Shown here: positions 12,251-25,445 of the stretch, one piece after another
How the letters are laid out: the number at the start of each line of letters is the position of its first letter
Position numbering within the stretch: position 1 is the stretch's first letter
Origin: Cristatella mucedo
Lineage: Eukaryota; Bryozoa; Phylactolaemata; Cristatellidae
Reading direction: 5' to 3'
Length of the DNA: 33,253 nucleotides
Assembly (NCBI GenBank): GCA_009760855.2
Contig: WPIO01000518.1
Coordinates: forward strand, 1 to 33,253
The notes under the pieces: model-generated
The model's input: the letters and a program-made list of their open reading frames with translations, nothing else
Told to the model about the DNA's origin: nothing
The model's database searches: none
Translations under genes and position numbers: made by a program

Positions 12251-14470
12251 CCATTCACACTTGAATAACATACTTTGGATGAGATCGCAGCAGATCGCAC
12301 AATATCTAGATACTTTAAATCGACCCGTCTCAGCGTGTGGTAGCTTGCAGCAGAGTGCAGCTCCTTGGTTTAAGCAATCGCACATGAATAACTCATTTCG
12401 GTTAAGTTTGCAGCTGATCGGGGAACAGAAAGACACCTCGATACAGCTCGTTATATCGTGTAATAAGTTGCTGCAGATTGCAGCGCCTTGCATTAGGCCA
12501 TTCACACTTGAATAGCTTATCTTGCATAATATCCCAGCAGATCGCACCATATCTAGATACTTTAAACCAATCCGCCGGGGCATGCTGTTGTTTGCACCAA
12601 AATTCACCTCCTTGCTTTAGGCAATCGCAATTGAATAACTCATTTTTGCTTGAGTTTGCAGCAAATCGGTAAATATAAAGACACCTCGATACTGCTCTTT
12701 ATAGCCGTGATGGCTTGCTTCAGATTGCTGCGTCTTGCATAAGGCCATTCACACTTAATTAGCTTATTTTGCATGACTTCACAGCAGATCGCACAATATC
12801 TAGATACTTTCAATCGACCCGTCAGAGCGTGCAGTAGCTTGCAGCAGAGTGCAGCTCCTTGCTTTAGGCAATCGCAATTTGATAACTCATTCCGCTTGCG
12901 TTTGCAGCAGATCTCTGAATATGAAGACACTTCAATAGAGCTCGTAATAGCCTGTAATAAGTTGCTGCAGAGTTCTGAGCTTTGCATTAAGCCATTCACA
13001 CTTGAATAGCTTGTTTGCATGAGTTCACAGCAGATCGCACAATATCTAGCTACTTTAAATCCAACCTTCGAAGCATGCAGGAGCTAGCAGCAGAGTGCTG
13101 CACCTTGGTTTAGGCAATCACACTTGAATAACGAACTTTGCTTGATTTTGCAGCATATCGCAGAACATAAAGATACCTCGATACTGCACCTCATTCCGTG
13201 TGATAACTTGCTGCAGAGTGCGGTGCCTTGCATTAAGCCATTTACACTTGAATAACTTATTTTGCATGAGTTTACAGCAGATCGCACAATATCTAGAGAC
13301 TTTAAATCCACCCGTCGAAGCTTGCATGAGCTGGCAGCAGAGTGCTGCACGTTGCTTAGGGCAATCGTACTTAAAAAATACATTTCGAATGAGTTTGCAG
13401 GAGATCGCGGAATGTAAAGACACCTCAATACTGCTCGATATGGCGTGTGATAACTTTTTACGGAGTGTAGTGCCTTGCATTAAGCCATTCTCACTTGAAT
13501 AACCTATTTTGCATGAGATAGCAGGAGATGGCCCAATATCTAGATACTTTAATTCAACCCGTCGAAGCGTGCAGGAGCTGGCAGCAGAGTGCTAATCTTT
13601 GCTTTAGGCAATCGCACTTGAAAAACGAATTTTGCTTGATTTTTCAGCAGATCGCGGAACATAAACACACCTCGATACTCATCTTCATAGCTTGAGATAA
13701 CTTGCGGCAGAGTGCTGTGCTTTGCATTAAGCCATTCACACTTGAATACCTTATTTTGCATGAGTTCACAGCAGATCGCACAATATCTAGATACTTCAAA
13801 TCAACCCGTCAAGGCATGAAGTAGCTCGGAGCAGAGTGCAGGCCTTGCTTTAGGCAATCGCACTTGAATAATTCAATTCGCTTGAGTTTGCAGCTGATCG
13901 CTGAATATAAAGACACCTCGATACTGCTCGTTATATCGTGTGATAACTTGCTGCAGATTGTGGAGCCTTGCATTAGGCCATTCACACTTGAATAGCTTAT
14001 TTTGCATGACTTCACAGCAGCTCGCACTATATCTAGATACTTTAAATCAACCCGTCAAGTTATGCAGTCACCCGGAGATTAGTGCAGGCCTTGCTTTAGG
14101 CAATCGCACTGGAATAACTCATTTCGCTTGAGTTTGCAGCAGATCGCAGCATATTAAGACACCTCGGTACTGCTCGTTATAGCGTGTGATAACTTGCTGC
14201 TGTGTGAGGCGCCTTGCATTAAGCCATTCACACTTGAATAGCTTATCTTGCATGAGTTCACAGCAGATCACACAATATCTAGATACTTTAAATCAACCCA
14301 CCAGAGCGTGCAGTAGTTTGCAGCATAATGCAGCTCCTTGCTTCAGGCAATCGCACTTGAATAACTCATTTCGGTTGAGTTTGCAGCTGATCGCGGAATA
14401 TAAAGACATCTCGATGCTGCTCGTTATAGCGTGCGATAGCTTGCTGCAGAGTGGGGCGCCTACCATTAGG
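12251..14470. repeat. HOR copy 6, nine monomers, subfamily Y
   Basis: Monomer starts are A 12251, B 12498, C 12745, D 12992, E 13238, F 13485, G 13732, H 13978 and I 14224. Length is 2,220 bp. E is Y type. F has GTCGAAGCG in place of GTCGACGCG, so it lacks the SalI and MluI sites present in most F monomers. D begins with the short form GCTTGTTTGCATG, shared with copy 1. H and I contain more individual differences than other copies, and I ends with GGGGCGCC. Confidence 0.93.
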
Positions 14471-16691
14471 CCATTCACACTTGAATAACATTCTTTGGAT
14501 GAGATCGCAGCAGATCGCACAATATCTAGATACTTTAAATCGACCCGTCTCAGCGTGTGGTAGCTTGCAGCAGACTGCAGCTCCTTAGTTTAAGCAATCG
14601 CACATGAATATCTCATTTCGGTTCAGTTTGCAGCTGATCGGGGAACAGAAAGACACCTCGATACAGCTCGTTATATCGTGTGATAACTTGCTGCAGATTG
14701 CGGCGCCTTGCATAAGGCCATTCACACTTGAATAGCTTACCTTGCATGAAAACCCAGCAGATCGCACCATATCTAGATACTTTAAACCAATCCGCCGGGG
14801 CATGCTGTTGTTTGCACAAAAATGCACCTCCTTGCTTTAGGCAATCGCAATTGAATAACTCATTTTGCTTGAGTTTGCAGCAAATCGGTAAATATAAAGA
14901 CACCTCGATACTGCTCTTTATAGCCGTGATGGCTTGCTTCAGATTGCTGCGTCTTGCATAAGGCCATTCACACTTAATTAGCTTATTTTGCATGACTTCA
15001 CAGCAGATCGCACAATATCTAGATACTTTCAATCGACCCGTCAGAGCGTGCAGTAGCTTGCAGCAGAGTGCAGCTCCTTGCTTTAGGCAATCGCAATTTG
15101 ATAACTCATTCCGCTTGCGTTTGCAGCAGATCTCCGAATATGAAGACACCTCAATAGAGCTCGTAATAGCCTGTAATAAGTTGCTGCAGAGTTCTGAGCT
15201 TTGCATTAAGCCATTCACACTTGAATAGCTTCTTTTGCATGAGTTCACAGCAGATCGCACAAAATCTAGCTACTTTAAATCCAACCTTCGAAGCATGCAG
15301 GAGCTAGCAGCAGAGTGCTGCACCTTGGTTTAGGCAATCACACTTGAATAACGAACTTTGCTTGATTTTGCAGCATATCGCAGAACATAAAGATACCTCG
15401 ATACTGCACCTCATTCCGTGTGATAACTTGCTGCAGAGTGCGGTGCCTTGCATTAAGCCATTTACACTTGAATAACTTATTTTGAATGAGTTTACAGCAG
15501 ATCGCACAATATCTAGAGACTTTAAATCCACCCGTCGAAGCTTGCATGAGCTGGCAGCAGAGTGCTGCACGTTGCTAAGGGCAATCGTACTTAAAAAACA
15601 CATTTCGAATGAGTTTGCAGAAGATCGCAGAATGTGAAGACACCTCAATACTGCTCGATATGGCGTGTGATAACTTGTTTCGGACAGTAGTGCCTTGCAT
15701 TAAGCCATTCTCACTTGAATAACCTATTTTGCATGAGATAGCAGGAGATTGCCCAATATCTAGATACTTTAATTCAACCCGTCGACGCGTGCAGGAGCTG
15801 GCAGCAGAGTGCTCATCTTTGCTTTAGGCAATCGCAAAAAAAAAACGAATTTTGCTTGAATTTTTCAGCAGATCGCGGAACATAAACACACCTCGATACT
15901 CATCCTTATAGCTTGTGATAACTTGCGGCAGAGTGCTGTGCTTTGCATTAAGCCATTCACACTTGAATACCTTATTTTGCATGAGTTCACAGCAGATCGC
16001 ACAATATCTAGATACTTCAAATCAACCCGTCAAGGCATGAAGTAGCTCGGAGCAGAGTGCAGACCTTGCTTTAGGCAATCGCACTTTAATAATTCAATTC
16101 GCTTGAGTTTGCAGCAGATCGCTGAATATAAAGACACCTCAATACTGCTCGTTATATCGTGTGATAACTTGCTGCAGATTGTGGAGCCTTGCATTAGGCC
16201 ATTCACACTTGAATAGCTTATTTTGCATGACTTCACAGCAGATCGCACTATATCTAGATAATTTAAATCGACCCGTCAAGTCATGCAGTCGCCCGGAGAT
16301 TAGTGCAGGCCTTGCTTTAGGCAATCGCACTTGAATAACTCATTTCGCTTGAGTTTGCAGCAGATCGCAGCATATTAGGACACCTCGATACTGCTCGTTA
16401 TCGCGTGTGATAACTTGCTGCTGTGTGAGGCGCCTTGCATTAAGCCATTCACACTTGAATAGCTTATCTTGCATGAGTTCACAGCAGATCACACAATATC
16501 TAGATACTTTAAATCAACCCACCAGAGCGTGCAGTAGCTTGCAGCATAATGCAGCTCCTTGCTTCAGGCAATCGCACTTGAATAACTCATTTCGGTTGAG
16601 TTTGCAGCTGATCGCGGAATATAAAGACATCTCGATACTGCTCGTTATAGCGTGCGATAGCTTGCTGCAGAGTGGGGCCCCTACCATTAGG
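14471..16691. repeat. HOR copy 7, nine monomers, subfamily X
   Basis: Monomer starts are A 14471, B 14718, C 14964, D 15211, E 15458, F 15705, G 15953, H 16199 and I 16445. Length is 2,221 bp. A and B match copy 1 in private variants at an offset of 14,401 bp. E is X type. F contains a run of ten A at 15836-15845 in place of the usual A-CTT-A6. Confidence 0.93.
15836..15845. repeat. A10 run replacing A-CTT-A6 in monomer F
   Basis: Other F monomers read GCACTTAAAAAACG here. This one has ten A, equal in length to the sequence replaced, so CTT has become AAA without a length change. A T insertion follows within 25 bp. It could be a consensus error beside a homopolymer. Confidence 0.9.
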
Positions 16692-17527
16692 CCATTCACA
16701 CTTGAATAACATACTTTGGATGAGATCGCAGCAGATCGCACAATATCTAGATACTTTAAATCGACCCGTCTCAGCGTGTGGTAGCTTGCAGCAGAGTGCA
16801 GCTCCTTGGTTTAAGCAATCGCACATGAATAACTCATTTCGGTTAAGTTTGCAGCTGATCGGGGAACAGAAAGACACCTCGATACAGCTCGTTATATCGT
16901 GTAATAAGTTGCTGCAGATTGCAGCGCCTTGCATTAGGCCATTCACACTTGAATAGCTTATCTTGCATAATATCCCAGCAGATCGCACCATATCTAGATA
17001 CTTTAAACCAATCCGCCGGGGCATGCTGTTGTTTGCACCAAAATTCACCTCCTTGCTTTAGGCAATCGCAATTGAATAACTCATTTTGCTTGAGTTTGCA
17101 GCAAATCGGTAAATATAAAGACACCTCGATACTGCTCTTTATAGCCGTGATAGCTTGCTTCAGATTGCTGCGCCTTGCATAAGGCCATTCACACTTGATT
17201 AGCTTATTTTGCATGACTTCACAGCAGATCGCACAATATCTAGATACTTTTAATCGACCCGTCAGAGAGTGCAGTAGCTTGCAGCAGAGTGCAGCTCCTT
17301 GCTTTAGGCAATCGCAATTTGATAACTCATTCCGCTTGCGTTTGCAGCAGATCTCCGAATATGAAGACACCTCAATAGAGCTCGTAATAGCCTGTAATAA
17401 GTTGCTGCAGAGTTCTGCGCTTTGCATTAAGCCATTCACACTTGAATAGCTTCTTTTGCATGAGTTCACAGCAGATCGCACAAAATCTAGCTACTTTAAA
17501 TCCAACCTTCGAAGCATGCAGGAGCTA

Positions 17528-17542
17528 GCAGCAGAGTGCTGC
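17528..17542. other. Hairpin dyad GCAGCA-GAG-TGCTGC in monomer D (example)
   Basis: This is a perfect 6-bp inverted repeat with a 3-bp spacer. The same dyad occurs in most D monomers and in the E monomers, for example at 17775-17789. F has a shorter 4-bp version. It could allow a small hairpin or mark a dyad-symmetric binding site; no function is shown by the sequence. Confidence 0.7.
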
Positions 17543-17809
17543 ACCTTGGTTTAGGCAATCACACTTGAATAACGAACTTTGCTTGATTTTGCAGCATATC
17601 GCAGAACATAAAGATACCTCGATACTGCACCTCATTCCGTGTGATAACTTGCTGCAGAGTGCGGTGCCTTGCATTAAGCCATTTACACTTGAATAACTTA
17701 TTTTGAATGAGTTTACAGCAGATCGCACAATATCTAGAGACTTTAAATCCACCCGTCGAAGCTTGCATGAGCTGGCAGCAGAGTGCTGCACGTTGCTAAG
17801 GGCAATCGT

Positions 17810-17819
17810 AAAAAAAAAA
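17810..17819. repeat. A10 run replacing A-CTT-A6 in monomer E
   Basis: Other E monomers read CGTACTTAAAAAACAC. Here the CTT is AAA at equal length, the same change as at 15836-15845 but in a different monomer type of the next HOR copy. Confidence 0.9.
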
Positions 17820-18915
17820 CACATTTCGAATGAGTTTGCAGAAGATCGCAGAATGTAAAGACACCTCAATACTGCTCGATATGGCGTGTGATAACTTGTT
17901 TCGGACAGTAGTGCCTTGCATTAAGCCATTCTCACTTGAATAACCTATTTTGCATGAGATAGCAGGAGATTGCCCAATATCTAGATACTTTAATTCAACC
18001 CGTCGACGCGTGCAGGAGCTGGCAGCAGAGTGCTCATCTTTGCTTTAGGCAATCGCACTTAAAAAAAACGAATTTTGCTTGAATTTTCAGCAGATCGCGG
18101 AACATAAAAACACACCTCGATACTCATCCTTATAGCTTGTGATAACTTGCGGCAGAGTGCTGTGCTTTGCATTAAGCCATTCACACTTGAATACCTTATT
18201 TTGCATGAGTTCACAGCAGATCGCACAATATCTAGATACTTCAAATCAACCCGTCAAGGCATGAAGTAGCTCGGAGCAGAGTGCAGACCTTGCTTTAGGC
18301 AATCGCACTTTAATAATTCAATTCGCTTGAGTTTGCAGCAGATCGCTGAATATAAAGACACCTCAATACTGCTCGTTATATCGTGTGATAACTTGCTGCA
18401 GATTGTGGAGCCTTGCATTAGGCCATTCACACTTGAATAGCTTATTTTGCATGACTTCACAGCAGATCGCACTATATCTAGATAATTTAAATCGACCCGT
18501 CAAGTCATGCAGTCGCCCGGAGATTAGTGCAGGCCTTGCTTTAGGCAATCGCACTTGAATAACTCATTTCGCTTGAGTTTGCAGCAGATCGCAGCATATT
18601 AGGACACCTCGATACTGCTCGTTATCGCGTGTGATAACTTGCTGCTGTGTGAGGCGCCTTGCATTAAGCAATTCACACTTGAATAGCTTATCTTGCATGA
18701 GTTCACAGCAGATCACACAATATCTAGATACTTTAAATCAACCCACCAGAGCGTGCAGTAGCTTGCAGCATAATGCAGCTCCTTGCTTCAGGCAATCGCA
18801 CTTGAATACCTCATTTCGGTTGAGTTTGCAGCTGATCGCGGAATATAAAGACATCTCGATACTGCTCGTTATAGCCTGCGATAGCTTGCTGCAGAGTGGG
18901 GCCCCTTCCATTAGG

Positions 18916-21143
18916 CCATTCACACTTGAATAACATACTTTGGATGAGATCGCAGCAGATCGCACAATATCTAGATACTTTAAATCGACCCGTCTCAGCG
19001 TGTGGTAGCTTGCAGCAGAGTGCAGCTCCTTGGTTTAAGCAATCGCACATGAATAACTCATTTCGGTTAAGTTTGCAGCTGATCGGGGAACAGAAAGACA
19101 CCTCGATACAGCTCGTTATATCGTGTAATAAGTTGCTGCAGATTGCAGCGCCTTGCATTAGGCCATTCACACTTGAATAGCTTATCTTGCATAATATCCC
19201 AGCAGATCGCACCATATCTAGATACTTTAAACCAATCCGCCGGGGCATGCTGTTGTTTGCACCAAAATTCACCTCCTTGCTTTAGGCAATCGCAATTGAA
19301 TAACTCATTTTGCTTGAGTTTTTGCAGCAAATCGGTAAATATAAAGACACCTCGATACTGCTCTTTATAGCCGTGATAGCTTGCTTCAGATTGCTGCGCC
19401 TTGCATAAGGCCATTCACACTTGATTAGCTTATTTTGCATGACTTCACAGCAGATCGCACAATATCTAGATACTTTTAATCGACCCGTCAGAGAGTGCAG
19501 TAGCTTGCAGCAGAGTGCAGCTCCTTGCTTTAGGCAATCGCAATTTGATAACTCATTCCGCTTGCGTTTGCAGCAGATCTCCGAATATGAAGACACCTCA
19601 ATAGAGCTCGTAATAGCCTGTAATAAGTTGCTGCAGAGTTCTGCGCTTTGCATTAAGCCATTCACACTTGAATAGCTTCTTTTGCATGAGTTCACAGCAG
19701 ATCGCACAAAATCTAGCTACTTTAAATCCAACCTTCGAAGCATGCAGGAGCTAGCAGCAGAGTGCTGCACCTTGGTTTAGGCAATCACACTTGAATAACG
19801 AACTTTGCTTGATTTTGCAGCATATCGCAGAACATAAAGATACCTCGATACTGCACCTCATTCCGTGTGATAACTTGCTGCAGAGTGCGGTGCCTTGCAT
19901 TAAGCCATTTACACTTGAATAACTTATTTTGAATGAGTTTACAGCAGATCGCACAATATCTAGAGACTTTAAATCCACCCGTCGAAGCTTGCATGAGCTG
20001 GCAGCAGAGTGCTGCACGTTGCTAAGGGCAATCGTACTTAAAAAAACACATTTCGAATGAGTTTTTGCAGAAGATCGCAGAATGTAAAGACACCTCAATA
20101 CTGCTCGATATGGCGTGTGATAACTTGTTTCGGACAGTAGTGCCTTGCATTAAGCCATTCTCACTTGAATAACCTATTTTGCATGAGATAGCAGGAGATT
20201 GCCCAATATCTAGATACTTTAATTCAACCCGTCGACGCGTGCAGGAGCTGGCAGCAGAGTGCTCATCTTTGCTTTAGGCAATCGCACTTAAAAAACGAAT
20301 TTTGCTTGATTTTTTAGCAGATCGCGGAACATAAAACACACCTCGATACTCATCCTTATAGCTTGTGATAACTTGCGGCAGAGTGCTGTGCTTTGCATTA
20401 AGCCATTCACACTTGAATACCTTATTTTGCATGAGTTCACAGCAGATCGCACAATATCTAGATACTTCAAATCAACCCGTCAAGGCATGAAGTAGCTCGG
20501 AGCAGAGTGCAGACCTTGCTTTAGGCAATCGCACTTTAATAATTCAATTCGCTTGAGTTTGCAGCAGATCGCAGAATATAAAGACACCTCAATACTGCTC
20601 GTTATATCGTGTGATAACTTGCTGCAGATTGTGGAGCCTTGCATTAGGCCATTCACACTTGAATAGCTTATTTTGCATGACTTCACAGCAGATCGCACTA
20701 TATCTAGATAATTTAAATCGACCCGTCAAGTCATGCAGTCGCCCGGAGATTAGTGCAGGCCTTGCTTTAGGCAATCGCACTTGAATAACTCATTTCGCTT
20801 GAGTTTGCAGCAGATCGCAGCATATTAGGACACCTCGATACTGCTCGTTATCGCGTGTGTGATAACTTGCTGCTGTGTGAGGCGCCTTGCATTAAGCCAT
20901 TCACACTTGAATAGCTTATCTTGCATGAGTTCACAGCAGATCACACAATATCTAGATACTTTAAATCAACCCACCAGAGCGTGCAGTAGCTTGCAGCATA
21001 ATGCAGCTCCTTGCTTCAGGCAATCGCACTTGAATACCTCATTTCGGTTGAGTTTGCAGCTGATCGCGGAATATAAAGACATCTCGATACTGCTCGTTAT
21101 AGCCTGCGATAGCTTGCTGCAGAGTGGGGCCCCTTCCATTAGG
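18916..21143. repeat. HOR copy 9, nine monomers, subfamily X
   Basis: Monomer starts are A 18916, B 19163, C 19411, D 19658, E 19905, F 20155, G 20403, H 20649 and I 20897. Length is 2,228 bp, the longest regular copy. The extra bases are T3-to-T5 expansions near 19319 and 20061, A-tract growth in E and F, and a GT duplication near 20857. F has the T6 variant GATTTTTTAGCAG, otherwise seen only in copy 1. Confidence 0.94.
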
Positions 21144-23222
21144 CCATTCACACTTGAATAACATACTTTGGATGAGATCGCAGCAGATCGCACAATATCT
21201 AGATACTTTAAATCGACCCGTCTCAGCGTGTGGTAGCTTGCAGCAGAGTGCAGCTCCTTGGTTTAAGCAATCGCACATGAATAACTCATTTCGGTTAAGT
21301 TTGCAGCTGATCGGGGAACAGAAAGACACCTCGATACAGCTCGTTATATCGTGTAATAAGTTGCTGCAGATTGCAGCGCCTTGCATTAGGCCATTCACAC
21401 TTGAATAGCTTATCTTGCATAATATCCCAGCAGATCGCACCATATCTAGATACTTTAAACCAATCCGCCGGGGCATGCTGTTGTTTGCACCAAAATTCAC
21501 CTCCTTGCTTTAGGCAATCGCAATTGAATAACTCATTTTGCTTGAGTTTGCAGCAAATCGGTAAATATAAAGACACCTCGATACTGCTCTTTATAGCCGT
21601 GATAGCTTGCTTCAGATTGCTGCGCCTTGCATAAGGCCATTCACACTTGATTAGCTTATTTTGCATGACTTCACAGCAGATCGCACAATATCTAGATACT
21701 TTTAATCGACCCGTCAGAGAGTGCAGTAGCTTGCAGCAGAGTGCAGCTCCTTGCTTTAGGCAATCGCAATTTGATAACTCATTCCGCTTGCGTTTGCAGC
21801 AGATCTCCGAATATGAAGACACCTCAATAGAGCTCGTAATAGCCTGTAATAAGTTGCTGCAGAGTTCTGCGCTTTGCATTAAGCCATTCACACTTGAATA
21901 GCTTCTTTTGCATGAGTTCACAGCAGATCGCACAAAATCTAGCTACTTTAAATCCAACCTTCGAAGCATGCAGGAGCTAGCAGCAGAGTGCTGCACCTTG
22001 GTTTAGGCAATCACACTTGAATAACGAACTTTGCTTGATTTTGCAGCATATCGCAGAACATAAAGATACCTCGATACTGCACCTCATTCCGTGTGATAAC
22101 TTGCTGCAGAGTGCGGTGCCTTGCATTAAGCCATTTACACTTGAATAACTTATTTTGAATGAGTTTACAGCAGATCGCACAATATCTAGAGACTTTAAAT
22201 CCACCCGTCGAAGCTTGCATGAGCTGGCAGCAGAGTGCTGCACGTTGCTAAGGGCAATCGTACTTAAAAAACACATTTCGAATGAGTTTGCAGAAGATCG
22301 CAGAATGTAAAGACACCTCAATACTGCTCGATATGGCGTGTGATAACTTGTTTCGGACAGTAGTGCCTTGCATTAAGCCATTCTCACTTGAATAACCTAT
22401 TTTGCATGAGATAGCAGGAGATTGCCCAATATCTAGATACTTTAATTCAACCCGTCGACGCGTGCAGGAGCTGGCAGCAGAGTGCTCATCTTTGCGAATA
22501 CCTTATTTTGCATGAGTTCACAGCAGATCGCACAATATCTAGATACTTCAAATCAACCCGTCAAGGCATGAAGTAGCTCGGAGCAGAGTGCAGACCTTGC
22601 TTTAGGCAATCGCACTTTAATAATTCAATTCGCTTGAGTTTGCAGCAGATCGCTGAATATAAAGACACCTCAATACTGCTCGTTATATCGTGTGATAACT
22701 TGCTGCAGATTGTGGAGCCTTGCATTAGGCCATTCACACTTGAATAGCTTATTTTGCATGACTTCACAGCAGATCGCACTATATCTAGATAATTTAAATC
22801 GACCCGTCAAGTCATGCAGTCGCCCGGAGATTAGTGCAGGCCTTGCTTTAGGCAATCGCACTTGAATAACTCATTTCGCTTGAGTTTGCAGCAGATCGCA
22901 GCATATTAGGACACCTCGATACTGCTCGTTATCGCGTGTGATAACTTGCTGCTGTGTGAGGCGCCTTGCATTAAGCCATTCACACTTGAATAGCTTATCT
23001 TGCATGAGTTCACAGCAGATCACACAATATCTAGATACTTTAAATCAACCCACCAGAGCGTGCAGTAGCTTGCAGCATAATGCAGCTCCTTGCTTCAGGC
23101 AATCGCACTTGAATACCTCATTTCGGTTGAGTTTGCAGCTGATCGCGGAATATAAAGACATCTCGATACTGCTCGTTATAGCCTGCGATAGCTTGCTGCA
23201 GAGTGGGGCCCCTTCCATTAGG
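21144..23222. repeat. HOR copy 10, F and G fused by deletion, subfamily X
   Basis: Monomer starts are A 21144, B 21391, C 21637, D 21884, E 22131, F/G fusion 22378, H 22730 and I 22976. Length is 2,079 bp. The F/G fusion spans 352 bp in place of about 493. All other monomers are of normal length and X type. I lacks the AAGCAATTC variant present in copies 8 and 11-14. Confidence 0.93.
22378..22729. repeat. F/G fusion monomer with 141-bp deletion
   Basis: F runs to CTCATCTTTGC at 22495, and the next base belongs to G at GAATACCTTATT. The lost piece is the whole second half of F plus the first ~13 bp of G. The deletion of about 141 bp is close in size to the one in copy 5 but has different ends, and it is not a multiple of 123 bp. 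Confidence 0.9.
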
Positions 23223-25445
23223 CCATTCACACTTGAATAACATACTTTGGATGAGATCGCAGCAGATCGCACAATATCTAGATACTTTAAATCGACCCGT
23301 CTCAGCGTGTGGTAGCTTGCAGCAGAGTGCAGCTCCTTGGTTTAAGCAATCGCACATGAATAACTCATTTCGGTTAAGTTTGCAGCTGATCGGGGAACAG
23401 AAAGACACCTCGATACAGCTCGTTATATCGTGTAATAAGTTGCTGCAGATTGCAGCGCCTTGCATTAGGCCATTCACACTTGAATAGCTTATCTTGCATA
23501 ATATCCCAGCAGATCGCACCATATCTAGATACTTTAAACCAATCCGCCGGGGCATGCTGTTGTTTGCACCAAAATTCACCTCCTTGCTTTAGGCAATCGC
23601 AATTGAATAACTCATTTTGCTTGAGTTTGCAGCAAATCGGTAAATATAAAGACACCTCGATACTGCTCTTTATAGCCGTGATAGCTTGCTTCAGATTGCT
23701 GCGCCTTGCATAAGGCCATTCACACTTGATTAGCTTATTTTGCATGACTTCACAGCAGATCGCACAATATCTAGATACTTTTAATCGACCCGTCAGAGAG
23801 TGCAGTAGCTTGCAGCAGAGTGCAGCTCCTTGCTTTAGGCAATCGCAATTTGATAACTCATTCCGCTTGCGTTTGCAGCAGATCTCCGAATATGAAGACA
23901 CCTCAATAGAGCTCGTAATAGCCTGTAATAAGTTGCTGCAGAGTTCTGCGCTTTGCATTAAGCCATTCACACTTGAATAGCTTCTTTTGCATGAGTTCAC
24001 AGCAGATCGCACAAAATCTAGCTACTTTAAATCCAACCTTCGAAGCATGCAGGAGCTAGCAGCAGAGTGCTGCACCTTGGTTTAGGCAATCACACTTGAA
24101 TAACGAACTTTGCTTGATTTTGCAGCATATCGCAGAACATAAAGATACCTCGATACTGCACCTCATTCCGTGTGATAACTTGCTGCAGAGTGCGGTGCCT
24201 TGCATTAAGCCATTTACACTTGAATAACTTATTTTGAATGAGTTTACAGCAGATCGCACAATATCTAGAGACTTTAAATCCACCCGTCGAAGCTTGCATG
24301 AGCTGGCAGCAGAGTGCTGCACGTTGCTAAGGGCAATCGTACTTAAAAAAACACATTTCGAATGAGTTTGCAGAAGATCGCAGAATGTAAAGACACCTCA
24401 ATACTGCTCGATATGGCGTGTGATAACTTGTTTCGGACAGTAGTGCCTTGCATTAAGCCATTCTCACTTGAATAACCTATTTTGCATGAGATAGCAGGAG
24501 ATTGCCCAATATCTAGATACTTTAATTCAACCCGTCGACGCGTGCAGGAGCTGGCAGCAGAGTGCTCATCTTTGCTTTAGGCAATCGCACTTAAAAAACG
24601 AATTTTGCTTGAATTTTCAGCAGATCGCGGAACATAAACACACCTCGATACTCATCCTTATAGCTTGTGATAACTTGCGGCAGAGTGCTGTGCTTTGCAT
24701 TAAGCCATTCACACTTGAATACCTTATTTTGCATGAGTTCACAGCAGATCGCACAATATCTAGATACTTCAAATCAACCCGTCAAGGCATGAAGTAGCTC
24801 GGAGCAGAGTGCAGACCTTGCTTTAGGCAATCGCACTTTAATAATTCAATTCGCTTGAGTTTGCAGCAGATCGCTGAATATAAAGACACCTCAATACTGC
24901 TCGTTATATCGTGTGATAACTTGCTGCAGATTGTGGAGCCTTGCATTAGGCCATTCACACTTGAATAGCTTATTTTGCATGACTTCACAGCAGATCGCAC
25001 TATATCTAGATAATTTAAATCGACCCGTCAAGTCATGCAGTCGCCCGGAGATTAGTGCAGGCCTTGCTTTAGGCAATCGCACTTGAATAACTCATTTCGC
25101 TTGAGTTTTTGCAGCAGATCGCAGCATATTAGGACACCTCGATACTGCTCGTTATCGCGTGTGATAACTTGCTGCTGTGTGAGGCGCCTTGCATTAAGCA
25201 ATTCACACTTGAATAGCTTATCTTGCATGAGTTCACAGCAGATCACACAATATCTAGATACTTTAAATCAACCCACCAGAGCGTGCAGTAGCTTGCAGCA
25301 TAATGCAGCTCCTTGCTTCAGGCAATCGCACTTGAATACCTCATTTCGGTTGAGTTTGCAGCTGATCGCGGAATATAAAGACATCTCGATACTGCTCGTT
25401 ATAGCCTGCGATAGCTTGCTGCAGAGTGGGGCCCCTTCCATTAGG
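23223..25445. repeat. HOR copy 11, nine monomers, subfamily X
   Basis: Monomer starts are A 23223, B 23470, C 23716, D 23963, E 24210, F 24458, G 24705, H 24951 and I 25199. Length is 2,223 bp. Single-copy differences are an extra A in E near 24347 and a T3-to-T5 expansion in H near 25106. I carries AAGCAATTC. Confidence 0.94.

Larger units (their letters stand above)
16692..18915. repeat. HOR copy 8, nine monomers, subfamily X
   Basis: Monomer starts are A 16692, B 16939, C 17185, D 17432, E 17679, F 17926, G 18177, H 18423 and I 18669. Length is 2,224 bp, the excess being homopolymer A in F. I is the first to carry three derived variants found in every later I: GAATACCTCATT, AGCCTGCG and CCCTTCCATT. 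It also has AAGCAATTCAC at its start. Confidence 0.94.
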
